Shown here: one piece after another, positions 10,690-21,647 of the stretch | How the letters are laid out: the number at the start of each line of letters is the position of its first letter | Numbering within the stretch: position 1 is the first letter of the stretch | Origin: Phoronis australis | Lineage: Eukaryota; Phoronida; Phoronidae | NCBI GenBank assembly: GCA_002633005.1 | Contig: NMRA01000047.1 | Coordinates: forward strand, 188,913-252,912 | Direction: 5' to 3' | DNA length: 64,000 bases | Position numbers and translations under genes: made by a program | The notes under the pieces: model-generated | Database searches by the model: none | Seen by the model: the letters and a program-made list of their open reading frames with translations, nothing else | Told to the model about the DNA's origin: nothing

Positions 10690-12712
10690 TATGGGGTGCT
10701 ACCGAATGATACCTGCGTGTGGACACGCTGGGAGCCAGCGAGCCTGTTGAGTGTTGAGTTCTTGGTACTGCGAATCAAGGTACCCTTCTGACAAGTGGAA
10801 ATTGTCAAAAATCTAGTTGGTAATGACATTTTTTAACCTGAATTTCTGGAATCTAGAGTGAGAGAGCATTTTTTATTGTGGTCTCCTCTCTTGGACCTGG
10901 CAGTCGTGGATTTGCGATGTACAAAAGGCCAAAATCGCACTCAATTTTCCAGTGGACGTATTAAGGAAGAAAGCCATTGCTTTTTTAAAATCTTCATCTT
11001 TGAAAAAAACCCATGGACAGTACTTTCTACCCTTTATGGCTGTCTTAAGGTGCCTTGAGATAAGGTGCAAACAAGGGCTTCCGTTGACCCAGACGAGTGA
11101 AAATGTCAAAATCAGGCACTCTAACTGTGGCCGTTGCCCCAAGCTGTCACTTCATGTGGCAGCAATTCAAGACTGGTTTGAGCACGGAAATGTTTTGAAA
11201 ACCAAAGCGATTCGATTAAGATTCCAATTAAATTGGAACGTTAACTTAGCTACATGTTCTCCAAAGCCTGGTATTTCATCATTTTATGTGATGGTCACAG
11301 TAAAGGCCTCCGTTTAGAATTCTGCTTTAACGAAAACCAATTAGTTAAAAAAGTCCTTGGCCTCTACCTGGCAAAATGGAAAAGTACGTATTTTACTGAT
11401 CTAATGACTCTAATACTACCCACCTTCCCTCTCATGCAACGGGTTTTGCTAGCGCGGCTGACATGTCTCGTCTACCGGGCTTGCCTTCCATAGTCGTGCG
11501 GGTTCTTTTATCTTCATTATTTCAAGCGAAGCTCGTTATCACGCAAGCTCCCTTGGAGAGATTCTTACGTCTACGAAATTTTAAGCAGTCCTAACCGTAA
11601 ATGACCTTAGTTTGTTATTAGTCTGAAGCTAATTTAAAAGGAAACACTCGACCTGTTATCTTGAACGAAGCACATTTTATTGAAAGATAACATGACCTAG
11701 AAAATAAGGTATTAATTCGAAGTCTGGCGCTCGGGTGACCATAAACTGAAATTTCCTGGAACGTAAAAAACTATAACAACAGATATTTTAAAACACATAT
11801 GCATAGGCAGAGTAGGCCTAACCTAATTTAACATCCTTTAGAGCTTCTGTAAACAAAATAATAAAACAAAAATTACATGTTGTTGTTGTTCTCCCCAATA
11901 AAAAAGCCAGCCTTGGTAAAATGAGCGAGAATTATGTGGATCTATCGCAAAATAAGACCGTTTCTCGGAACATGAGCCCCGCCATTTTGAACACCTTTAT
12001 CATCTACCTACCGTTTGTTATACTTCCTAAGCAATCTCGAATTTAGCTGAAAACGAACGTGTGCTTTTGAACATGCGTACCGTTTTTATGACTAGTTTGG
12101 TGTTCACAAATGTAGATTGAACTACATGGACTTTTTACATGTATAAAATTTCTATGTGGGTACCAATTCTTTTTATCGTTTTTATGGTCGTTCCTTTGGT
12201 ACTTCTTCGATTTAAAGCTATGAGAAGTGTTTGATATTAACTCCCCACATATACTGTATAATAAAAATATGTAAAATCCTGTGAGGATACTCGCTAGGAG
12301 GAAACGCAACTGCTTCCACGTTGTGTGGAAATGCGACCTCGAAGTGAAAACGCTCAATTCAAGTGTCCGGTTCGGAAATTTGGAGAATAGAGGATGTTCT
12401 GCATGGCGAAAACATTTCATAGAGCGCGATTACGGATCACGTAACCGGTCTGCAAATAGGCATTTATAGAAACGCTGGTGCAAGTAAAAACTTAGTGAAA
12501 CACAATTTATGCTTTCGTAAATCAAAACTTCAGCTTTTTTTAAATCATATAATAACACGAGTGCTTTTCACAATAAAAATGGATCGATTTGCGTTTTCCG
12601 TCCGCAGTATCTGGAGAAGTTGTGTATTTTGGCAATTTCTACATTTCTGGAAGCACCACTTTTAATTGATAAGCTTACTGCAAATCAGCCTCGTCCCCAA
12701 ACCTCGAAAATT
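10690..12712. other. No gene recognised
   Basis: Open frames of 66-125 codons on both strands between 10,858 and 12,469 give translations with no recognisable domain and no convincing splice sites. The stretch just after the palindrome array (CCTGCGTGTGGACACGCTGGGAGCCAGCGAG, spread over 10,710-10,740) is related to the ends of the element at 12,713-13,195. Confidence 0.4.
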
Positions 12713-13195
12713 TCCCGAGGAAAATTAAGTGAGAGCTGCGTGCTGGCTACCGACCACCTAGCAGCACTCAGGGAACCAGCGAGCGTTCAGATTTGCTGTA
12801 ACCTCGCTGGTTCCCTACGTGCCTAGCCAGCACGCAGGTATTACGTATCTGCCCGATTTAACCCGGCGGTGTGTTATTCATTCTGTATGAATACAGGACA
12901 GTATCGCAAACAAATGTCATCGACAGTAGAAAGATGCGCTCAGAAAAGGCGCAATCACAATTTCTAGGATTCACATTTCCTGAACATAAATTTTCAGCAC
13001 CGATTTGTCTGTACAGCAGACCACATTTACACTTCAATCCATCAGTCGTACCAGTTTGTTTGCGTAAAACGCTGCCTGTTGAAAATACGACTAGCCAATC
13101 AGAAACGCAGGTGTAAAAAAATCTCCCGAGGAAACTTAAGTGATACCTGCGTGCTGGCTACTGACCACCTAGCGGCACGCAGGGAACCAGCGAGT
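12713..13195 (-). repeat. Dispersed element, copy 2, with repeated GCGTGCTGGC ends
   Basis: A block starting CCCGAGGAAAATTAAGTGAG and running to AACCAGCGAG occurs at 12,713-12,783 and again in direct orientation at 13,122-13,194. Between them, 12,848-13,138 is the inverted copy of the element at 9,880. The left block is followed by its own inverted copy (12,803-12,835), so 12,738-12,835 can fold into a long hairpin. Direct terminal blocks plus a terminal hairpin suggest a non-autonomous mobile element of unknown class. Confidence 0.6.
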
Positions 13196-13263
13196 GCTGT
13201 AACAAGCTCTCCAGGGGTGGCTTGAACCAGAGACCGTAGAGAGGGAGACGTTTCACCTAGCGA

Positions 13264-13322
13264 AATCCTATTGGACGGCCACTGGCGGCCATTGTTGTTC
13301 CATGGACCGTAGAGACGTCTAG
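13264..13322 (+). repeat. Inverted repeat arm, left (partner at 16.30-16.37 kb)
   Basis: GGCGGCCATTGTTG, CATGGACCGTAGAGACG and TAGCGGGTGTGTGTGGG run in this order and match the reverse complement of 16,302-16,372. The arms point toward each other across about 3 kb that includes the assembly gap, so they may be ends of one DNA element or two separate insertions. Confidence 0.55.
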
Positions 13323-14206
13323 CGGGTGTGTGTGGGAAAAAAGGAATATGGCTGATACTCGTGGTCAGCGGTCACAGAGACAAGATATTTTATCTGATCA
13401 TGTAGTTCATATAGATTTCCCATAGTTAATACCTCTGAGGGTAGTGCTGTGTCAAGTAACTACAAAACAAGATATGCAGGCTGCAGTCCCTAAAAAGAGG
13501 ATCAGAGGAGCTTTTTGCGCTGCAGAAAAACCAGGACTTGCACTCCCACTACAGGTGAGATATACGAGTGATACAAAGAATTCTTTTTGTGAAAATGCTG
13601 CCTGTCAACCATTGATGCTGGCAGAGTGATTTGAACTTGTCTTACCTTTAAGTTTCCGATGGTTTTATTTGATTACTCAAAGCAAAATTGTGGTAATCCG
13701 TTACATATGGCCGGGATGATGGGTACTAGTACTTGATTTAGAGCCAGTTACTGAGTTACTCCCAATGAATTACGCCCGTTACTATGATTCAGTAGTAGTA
13801 ACTGGTTCTCAAATGAATTTTGAGTGTGGGACCCACCTATCAAACTATAACCGAAATTGTCCTGCATGTGTTTCATTACTTAGGGCCTACTGATAACTTG
13901 TGTTTCTATTCTATGATTGGCTCTAAACTGTAATTTCTTTCACTTCTTCAATTCACTTCAGTGTTTATACATTCAGATCCAAGAGATAGGTGATAAACAG
14001 CAAGTGTGAGGACCTGCTAAGGAGAAATGCTGTGATGTTAACTTGTTCCAGTACAGTGCTGTAGAGGTAAAATTAGAGGTAAGTAGGTGCCTAAAGCCCA
14101 CCGTATCACATTGAGCACTGAACGTAACTTACGGTGCGTAGGCGCTACTTTCAAATGCCAAAAGGTGGTTGGCTGCACCTACGCCCCACTACAGCACTGG
14201 TCCAGT

Positions 14207-15154
14207 NNNNNNNNNNNNNNNNNNNNNNNNNNNNNNNNNNNNNNNNNNNNNNNNNNNNNNNNNNNNNNNNNNNNNNNNNNNNNNNNNNNNNNNNNNNNNN
14301 NNNNNNNNNNNNNNNNNNNNNNNNNNNNNNNNNNNNNNNNNNNNNNNNNNNNNNNNNNNNNNNNNNNNNNNNNNNNNNNNNNNNNNNNNNNNNNNNNNNN
14401 NNNNNNNNNNNNNNNNNNNNNNNNNNNNNNNNNNNNNNNNNNNNNNNNNNNNNNNNNNNNNNNNNNNNNNNNNNNNNNNNNNNNNNNNNNNNNNNNNNNN
14501 NNNNNNNNNNNNNNNNNNNNNNNNNNNNNNNNNNNNNNNNNNNNNNNNNNNNNNNNNNNNNNNNNNNNNNNNNNNNNNNNNNNNNNNNNNNNNNNNNNNN
14601 NNNNNNNNNNNNNNNNNNNNNNNNNNNNNNNNNNNNNNNNNNNNNNNNNNNNNNNNNNNNNNNNNNNNNNNNNNNNNNNNNNNNNNNNNNNNNNNNNNNN
14701 NNNNNNNNNNNNNNNNNNNNNNNNNNNNNNNNNNNNNNNNNNNNNNNNNNNNNNNNNNNNNNNNNNNNNNNNNNNNNNNNNNNNNNNNNNNNNNNNNNNN
14801 NNNNNNNNNNNNNNNNNNNNNNNNNNNNNNNNNNNNNNNNNNNNNNNNNNNNNNNNNNNNNNNNNNNNNNNNNNNNNNNNNNNNNNNNNNNNNNNNNNNN
14901 NNNNNNNNNNNNNNNNNNNNNNNNNNNNNNNNNNNNNNNNNNNNNNNNNNNNNNNNNNNNNNNNNNNNNNNNNNNNNNNNNNNNNNNNNNNNNNNNNNNN
15001 NNNNNNNNNNNNNNNNNNNNNNNNNNNNNNNNNNNNNNNNNNNNNNNNNNNNNNNNNNNNNNNNNNNNNNNNNNNNNNNNNNNNNNNNNNNNNNNNNNNN
15101 NNNNNNNNNNNNNNNNNNNNNNNNNNNNNNNNNNNNNNNNNNNNNNNNNNNNNN
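14207..15154. other. Assembly gap (948 N)
   Basis: A continuous run of N. Any open frame crossing it is meaningless. The flanks (…TCCAGT and CCCATACCCC…) show no recognisable coding sequence. Confidence 0.99.
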
Positions 15155-15309
15155 CCCATACCCCTCTTGCCTCCAGTTTCATTCACCACAACCCACCCCA
15201 ATGCGCTACCCATTTCAGATACCATCGGGCACGGATGCTTGGGGTCCAGTGAATCAGTCCCAAGTAGCGACTCCACTGTTGCCTAAAACTACTACGTTTT
15301 TGGGAGTTT

Positions 15310-15760
15310 TCTACGTTGAATTCTCATTGATTGAAAATAAGTAGGGTGGGATCTTTTCATGCAATGCACCTAATTTAAGGACTAAGTCCCTAAATGTTTT
15401 GACTGAATTAAGAGCTCAGATTTTAGTTATATTATTATAAAACAACATAAGTCAAAAGAGGAGTTCATAATAAAGATAAAATGATAGAAAAATATAAAAA
15501 CTGTGAGTAAAGAACAAAAAAATGCCTAAAAGATTTACCAACTCAGTTGAGTACAGGCAGATCCAAGGTGGCAGGTTAAAGGGGTCTGGACCCCCCATTT
15601 TCCTTGATTGTAGTGATATCAATGCTAGAATTTTCAAATTGTTGACTTGGGCCACCTTTCTTAAAAAATCATTATCCGACCCCCCTCCCCCTTTAAAAAA
15701 TCCTGGATATGACCCTGTTGGGTCGATATTTGGGACAGTTTTATGTAAATGGGCACAGAC
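15310..15760 (+). mobile_element. Copy of the GGTTGC-ended MITE, interrupted by a nested insertion
   Basis: From 'tctacgttgaattctca' through 'ttcatgcaatgcacctaattt', 'actaagtccctaaat', 'gagctcag' and 'aactcagttgag', then after a break 'atttgggacagttt', this parallels the intact element at 20,904-21,318. The copy lacks a clear left terminal repeat. The break is explained by the insertion at 15,553-15,722. Confidence 0.7.
15553..15722. mobile_element. Nested hAT-like miniature element
   Basis: The insert starts about ACAGGCAGATCCAAGG and ends about CCTGGATATGACCCT, giving imperfect inverted ends. The host reads GTTGAGTA on the left and GTTGGGTC on the right, where the intact host element has GTTGAGTCC. 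This fits a diverged 8-base target duplication, the size made by hAT transposases. Internally there are G-runs and C-runs that can pair. Confidence 0.5.
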
Positions 15761-16301
15761 ACAACTGCTTGAATCTAGAACGTCTTTAAGATGTGAATTT
15801 TCGAAAGAAAGATCTACTAATTTCTCCATTTCATTTTAAAACAAAGTTTGTGTGCTAAAAGCTTACATAATTAATTGTTAATTAATTGATATTAACACCT
15901 GGAATATTGGGGGAAGAAAGCTATCTCTGCCCCCAACCTTTCAATTGGTTGAGGGGCAGCCCCCACTCCTATCTCTTCTTCAGCAGATCCATTTGATGTT
16001 TATTACATTCCTGACCCCCCTGGACAAAATCCTACAGGTTCGGTACCTGCACATTCTCCAATAACCTACTTTCATCAGCTCAGCTCTTATTACTGAGTCT
16101 CCCTCTTGCTTATTATTTATTTCTCGTAATTTATATTACCTTTGCTGCCCAAATTTTTTCTTGGTTTACTCTATATTTTGCTTATGTGTATTTTTCCATT
16201 ACAGTGCTCGTGTTTTTTGTTTTCAATATTTTAAACAAAGACACTTCACTGACAATTTTGAATTTGGCAAACTACGATCGGCTATAGTGAATGCCTTGCG
16301 T

Positions 16302-16372
16302 ACTTCGTTGGCCCACACACACCCGCTAGGTGTCGCCACGGTCCATGACACAATAATGGCGGCGGCCTTGGT
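16302..16372 (-). repeat. Inverted repeat arm, right (partner at 13.26-13.32 kb)
   Basis: Its reverse complement carries GCCGCCATTATTG, CATGGACCGTGGCGAC and TAGCGGGTGTGTGTGGG, matching the left arm in order with moderate divergence. Confidence 0.55.
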
Positions 16373-17379
16373 GAATAGTCTTGTTAGCGTCTTTGCTTGA
16401 ACAATGTATCAAAATGTCCGAGGGTCGATCAAGGCCAAAGCAATAAAATACAGAAAGATAACTGATGCTGGGTTCTTAGCATTTTGCGTAAAGAACCCCA
16501 TTAACAACGTCTGTGCACATCGAAGTCATGGGTGCAAAAGACATAACAATTTATTTCAATTGAAACTGAATTAATAAACAATGCAATGCGTTTTATGTCA
16601 TCTAGAGTAACTGTAAGCACAATAGTTGACTTGCGTGATCATACTTCGTGCATTTCCGTCGGTGACCGTTTCAAAATTCTGCTTACGGAGACAAACAAGG
16701 GTTAAGATTGGCAAAACACGTATATTTGTGAAGGCTGATATATGTCCATGACATCACATGAGCAGTTGCTAACGGACATAGTGTAGCATGGCAATCACTG
16801 CTTTTTTTGCTTATATTCACGACTTCAGGTCACTGGAGTACCATTAGTATGCATAATCACTTCAATTCCAAAAACCATAATCTAAAAGACCTTTCTGTAC
16901 AAATAAAATGAAAACTCCAATACTCCAATAACCCACACAAACTCAAAAGAAAACAATTGTGGCCGAATAGATAAGGTTAACACACTTGAACCCAATGGAA
17001 TGAACATAAAGACTTGTTAAATTACATCTTCCTTTACTTATTTCCGCTACAATCTGACATGTTCGTTATGACACATATCAGATGTCATTTGTCATATGGT
17101 GCTTGTCAGAAATTGACTGTGGATTTGTTTAAAAGGTAGTTATGCTTTGAGATTGTGCCTAGAGAGAGAGAATGATTAAATCCAGTAACTAATTTATTAT
17201 ATGATAACCACTAGTTAGACAAATGAAACCTGTTGTTAATTAAGTAATCAACTACAAAGAAGAATAAGTACGCTAGCGCCCTCTTTAAAGATTACTTCAA
17301 TCAATCAACCAAAATAATCAAATGTCTTATTAGCCAGCCACCTAGCTGTATCGAGACTGTCGTCAAAATACAGCTAGGT

Positions 17380-17810
17380 ACCACTGTGTGTATTTCTTCC
17401 GTAGACCCCGAAATTACACACGGCCAGGGTAGTTCTGCTCGTCACCTCGCCGTGAAACTTGTATCAACATGTACGGGGTGCATGCAAAATCTGGGAATCA
17501 ACCGACACTTACCTTGCCCGTTACAGCCGTTTAAGTGAAAAACAATGCTAATGTCATTTTCTTGCGTAACTTTCCTCCTTTTCTAACAATGAAAAGTATG
17601 TCGTCGTTTTGAAAACAGTACGCTCGTGTCATTAGTACGCGCCATTTCCTAAATTTTTGCGACAACTTCACAGCAGCAAAATTTGTTCTGAAATTCGGTT
17701 CTTCGGTATTGAAATTCTAAAAACTTATAATGAAGTGAAACCAGTTCCAATAATTTGTTGTGACGTGAACGCAACCTCGATTGAAGAATCGGCGAAAAAA
17801 GAAACTGGCC
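17380..17810 (-). repeat. Dispersed repeat, copy 2 (inverted copy of 0.4-1.04 kb)
   Basis: Matches the first-kilobase repeat in reverse complement, extending at least from GACCCCGAAATT to GATTGAAGAATCGG. A short open frame at 17,657-17,872 lies partly in it but has no recognisable domain. Confidence 0.6.
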
Positions 17811-18815
17811 AATGGGTGACGCAATATTTCATGACGCCAAAGCCGACGCAGAAGATCGCTCCACTAAGTTAGCAGCAGAATAACGGTAGAACGCCACAAT
17901 TTTTTCCAAAACCGTTAAATAATTTAGTTTACTCAAGGAAGACAGTCGTTTTTAATGACATTAATTTTGTGTCAGATTTTATCTTACCACTTTTTTACCC
18001 CCATCGGTGCAAAGCTGTATATTTAGTATGTACAGCTTTGTACCAAGGCTAATGTCTTATCTGCTATCCAAGCTGTCGAGGACTCTCCAGTTGTTGAATG
18101 ACAGTCCTGTTGGTGAATCTTCGAACTACACACACTGTATTTCGACAGTTTACTTGCTGGTCACAGTCTCTGGTGGCGCAACACTTGCAGGCAGTTTCTT
18201 CTACCCGACGATTCTTCTTGCTGGTCACAGTCTCTGGTGAAGCAACACTTCAGGCAGTATCTTACTGCCCACGATGCAAGTGACAAGCTCTTAAATAATT
18301 TCCTGGTAATAACCCTTGCCCTTGCCAAGATCCTCTCTAGAATCTTCCACGAGATGGCTCTGTTGTACAGTTTCCTCTGTACACTGTAGCAAGTCTTTAT
18401 GCTTCAACTACTATAGCTCAACTGAATATCTTCTTGATTTCAGCCCATTTTATTATATTATACTTATTTAGCGATTGGCTAATAAAAAATACATGATCTT
18501 ATCTAATTGTATCATTGGCTGTTACAATTTGCTCTCAGAAATTTCTTGAATCTCTAGAGTGCTTTGACCCCAGAACCAAAAGTAAACACCATCTTAAAAT
18601 AGATTTTGACGTTAAAATACATGTCAACAATTTTGACCCCATGATTTAAAAGTACATATGCACAATTTTGGGCAACTTAAAATGGATCTATTCTTACTAA
18701 TTACTTAATCAATGATTATTCTGATAGTGCTTAACTTTACTTTATTTCTGTTTTTGTTGACAAAGGATGTGATTATATCCGAAACTTTCAGTTGTTCCAT
18801 TATTGTTGTTTTACT

Positions 18816-18816
<1 letters not shown>

Positions 18817-18866
<50 letters not shown>
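18817..18866. repeat. (TA)n(TG)n microsatellite
   Basis: A run of TA dinucleotides passes directly into about nineteen TG dinucleotides. The open frame translated through it (poly Val-Cys) is an artefact of the repeat. Confidence 0.97.
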
Positions 18867-18870
<4 letters not shown>

Positions 18871-18908
18871 GAAGACACGACTTTGATCTGTTTTTACTGG
18901 TTTAATTT

Positions 18909-19207
18909 CATTAGTGAAGTCCAACATGTAAAACAACTTCTAATAAGTAATGGTTACACAAATTCATTTGTGGATAAGCATATTAATCGGTTTGTCTCAA
19001 AAGTTGAACAACATCATCATGTACAAACATTTACTGTTAATGTTAAAAAACTGTTCTACCAAAGCTGCATATCCAAAACTTATGTACAAGATGAACAAGT
19101 CCTAAAGAACATAATATAAAACAATGTAAAAGTTGTTAGTCCTAATGACAAACTAGATGTAATTATTTATTACAAGAATATGAAGACCTCTAATTTAGTG
19201 ATGAGAA
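18909..19207 (+). mobile_element. Penelope-like element A, left fragment (RT-EN linker)
   Basis: The plus strand encodes a stretch that reads V-Q-H-V-K-Q-L-L-I-S-N-G-Y, then S-F-V-D-K-H-I, then K-V-V-S-P-N-D-K-L-D-V-I-I-Y-Y-K-N-M-K-T-S-N-L-V. It aligns with the region between reverse transcriptase and GIY-YIG endonuclease of the minus-strand Penelope-like copy at 23.5-25.0 kb. One stop codon interrupts it. It breaks off at AGAAACAA, where the USP-bearing retrotransposon begins, and resumes after 20,543. Confidence 0.8.
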
Positions 19208-20543
19208 ACAAACATACTAAAGGACCTCTCAGACAGCTCTCAAATATATTTATCAAGAAACAACAACCAATTTACGGAATGGCAACTCTGCAGCCTGTCT
19301 AAGCCAGTGATTGAAACACAAAGATCAAGAAGTGAAACTATTCACAATCATGACTCAACAGAGAACCCTATAGAATCAGCTACTTCGTCATCCCGATATT
19401 AAGGAAGAAAAACGAAAAACCAACAAAGGATAAAAGATTTGGTCTTCGCAATGTTGGAAACACGTGTTTTGTGAACTCTACACTCCAAGCTATCTTTTCA
19501 TGTAACCTCAACTGGCACAAATACAATATCAACAAGAAAACCAAAATGAAAACCATCCTTGTGAACACATATGAAGCAACCAAAAGGTATACATCAACTC
19601 CGTCTGAAATTTTGAATAAACTAAGATTATAGAACAACTCTCTTGGCAACGGAAGTCAACAGGATGCCCATGAGTTTTTACTATGGTTACTGAACCAATG
19701 GCAAGAAGACACACTCGCTCACAACGCTGATAGTGTGTCGTCTGAGGTTACCAATACCTTCGAACACGTAAAAAAGAAAATTAGGAGTTGCAATAACTGC
19801 TCAATAACAAAGGTAAAAACACAAACTGGGAGTTGACTGTCTACCCCCCAACACTGAGGAGAGAAATATCTATGCAGGAGTTGTGGCAAAGCTTGTGGAC
19901 GTCGTTGGACATCGAAGACTTTAGAGTTGCCCACACTGTAATTGTCTCAGTGGCCAGCTCACTTAGTCATTATTTAAACCGCCAAAATACCTTTGTATTC
20001 ACGTCTTACGAACCGCCATTAATGGTCAAAAAATCAACACACAGATTTCCTCGTATGACCTCTTTGGCTATAAAATAATAGCAGTCATTGAACACCATGG
20101 AAGAAACACGACAGGTGGTCATTACACATGCTGTGTTAAATCGTCATCATGGGAATGGATAAATTTTGACGACTCTACAGTCACAAGTACATTCAAGCCT
20201 ACCCTGGATGCCTACATTGCAATAATTATACGAATTATCTTCTGAACTCCATAAAAGGAAATCAACGTAAAAATAAAGCGCACTTTCAACATAGACGTCA
20301 CAAATCACATCTGACGAAAACAAGTCAAGGTATTTTTGAAATTCATCCTGGTAAGGGAATTGGGGATAGGCCTATAAAAGATCCTAAACCCAGCCGCAGA
20401 GTGTGGAAAGCCGCGCACCGTACCAGTGACTGCTGGAAACTCATCGGAGACACAACTTTAACATCATTCGTCGGAGAGATAACTCTTGGGCTGGCTCCGG
20501 TAAGTCCATTCATTCTTGAATGATGTTTAGGTAAATTAGTCGT
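19207..20543 (+). mobile_element. R2/NeSL-type retrotransposon, 5'-truncated copy A, carrying a USP domain
   Basis: The left 190 bases match 23,056-23,262 of copy B, just 3' of its restriction-like endonuclease (for example G/S-E-T-I-H-N-H-D-S-T-E-N-P-I). The right 260 bases match 23,275-23,545 (GCGCACTTTCAACATAGACG to GATGTTTAGGTAAAT). Between the two, copy A holds about 870 bases absent from copy B that encode a USP peptidase. The whole is inserted in a Penelope-like element: that element's frame stops at AGAAACAA and continues at TTAGTCGTGAG. 5' truncation and insertion with a fixed 3' end are typical of target-primed reverse transcription. Copy A has one C fewer than copy B at CATCCC (19,392); with that base counted, the frame from the endonuclease tail runs straight into the USP domain. 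Confidence 0.75.
19430..20245 (+). pseudogene. Ubiquitin-specific protease (USP, peptidase C19) domain, decayed
   Basis: All the landmarks of a USP catalytic domain occur in order. The Cys box is F-G-L-R-N-V-G-N-T-C-F-V-N-S-T-L-Q, with the catalytic Cys codon at 19,465. A box G-S-Q-Q-D-A-H-E-F-L lies at 19,651. A first Cys pair S-C-N-N-C lies near 19,790 and a second, C-N-C, near 19,935. Then come P-K-Y-L-C-I-H-V-L-R, K-I-N-T-Q-I-S-S-Y and the His box G-R-N-T-T-G-G-H-Y-T-C (His at 20,120), followed by W-I-N-F-D-D-S. Total about 270 residues, close to a minimal USP core. It is broken by a TAG at 19,630 and at least two frameshifts (near 19,820 and 19,935), so this copy is dead. USPs remove ubiquitin from proteins. 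Here the domain belongs to a retrotransposon copy, or less likely is a captured host fragment. Confidence 0.82.
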
Positions 20544-20893
20544 GAGAAGGTCGGCACTGTTGTTAGGTGTAATGTTGTTTATGAGTTTACTTTTCCCGCG
20601 GTCGAATATTTTCGTCCTCATCAGAAACAAAATTACATTGGACACACAGTGTGTTCCTTGTCACGACGACTTTCAATGTATTTACAAAACGGCTCCATAA
20701 AAGACCATTTTCAAAACCTTTATGGTCGCCAGATAACTCGTCCGGAGATTGTCGACAATACAGTCATTAGATACATTGAAAATGATGTACACAGGTTACG
20801 AACATTAGAGTGACCGCTTCTAATAATATCTGAAAACCCCAGTTTGAATGAACAGCTAACTGGAACTCGAAGGACTCTATCATTATTTAGGTG
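20544..20893 (+). mobile_element. Penelope-like element A, GIY-YIG endonuclease part
   Basis: Resumes at S-R-E-K-V and encodes F-R-P-H-Q-K-Q-N-Y-I-G-H-T, then L-S-R-R-L-S-M, then N-G-S-I-K-D-H and E-I-V-D-N-T-V-I-R-Y-I. The Y-I-G-H-T at about 20,632-20,648 is the second half of the GIY-YIG signature, as in Penelope-like elements. A stop follows R-L-R-T-L-E. The coding end N-E-Q-L-T-G-T-R-R-T-L-S-L-F matches element B. Confidence 0.8.
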
Positions 20894-20903
20894 ATCTGTG
20901 CTC

Positions 20904-21318
20904 GGTTGCGTGAAACAGTACCAAATAGGGATTCAACCAAGCTCCCTAAATTTACTGCGTATTTGTGAAAAAACCGATTGTCCTTCCTTATGATGTTTTA
21001 GTTTCATAACTAAGTCACCTTTTGGGTTTGATACAAATCGAGAGTGAACTCGACGTTGAATTCTCAATATTATCGAAAGTAAATAGGGATCATTTCATGC
21101 AACGCCCCTAATTTAGGGACCAAGTCCCTATTCATTTTCATTGAATTCAGGGCTCAGTTCTTTGTTATATTGTTAAAAATATCAATTAGTTAAACAGGAA
21201 CTCATAATAAAGTTGAATTGCCATAAAAAGTTTACATCTGTCAATGAGGAAAGACACAAATAGGCAAAAGATTTAGGGAACTTAGTTGAGTCCCTATTTG
21301 GGACTGTTTCGTGCAACC
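20904..21318. mobile_element. Intact MITE with 48-base terminal inverted repeats
   Basis: The left end GGTTGCGTGAAACAGTACC continues with AAATAGGGATTCAACCAAG. The reverse complement of the right end reads GGTTGCACGAAACAGTCCC, then AAATAGGGACTCAACTAAG. The arms agree over about 48 bases with few mismatches. Length 415 bases, no coding capacity. It is inserted in the 3' untranslated tail of Penelope-like element A, and a second damaged copy lies at 15.3-15.8 kb. Superfamily not identified. Confidence 0.88.
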
Positions 21319-21560
21319 CGACACTGTAGACAGCAACGTATGTATATTTACATATTTGTGTTTTATCGTCATGGTTGTGAATGCCAACTTCACGTGTTAT
21401 ATTGCATTTGTCATTTCTGAAGTGCGTTTCACTGTGAACTAGTTGTAAATAGTAACCTGAAGATGAGATATGTGTCTCGAAATATCGTTTTTTAAATTCT
21501 GTTACCTACTGATATCGTTTGGATTTTTATTGCACTGGTGTGATGTAAAAACAAGATCTC
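21319..21560 (+). mobile_element. Penelope-like element A, 3' tail
   Basis: CAACGTATGTATATTTACAT through GTTGTGAATGCCAACTTCACG to ATTGCATTTGTC matches the reverse complement of 23,546-23,640 in element B. It continues with CCTGAAGATGAGATATGTGTCTCGAAAT (21,458 onward), a phrase style common at the ends of Penelope-like elements. Confidence 0.7.
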
Positions 21561-21647
21561 TATTTAGAGAGTTGGAAAGAACTGAAATTAAACTAGTAAA
21601 AACATATCAAAGTCGGGTTTTCAATGAAATGAAATAAATATAAATGA

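Noticed and set aside
14087-15344. Several 340-400 codon open frames on both strands
   Set aside because: They run through the 948-base N gap; the real sequence on either side is short and shows no coding signature.
18712-18880. Open frame with a Val-Cys run
   Set aside because: It is the translation of a (TG)n microsatellite; only the part after about 18,909 has meaning, as a Penelope-like fragment.
19380-20078. Minus-strand open frames over the USP region
   Set aside because: They are shadows; all USP landmarks are on the plus strand.
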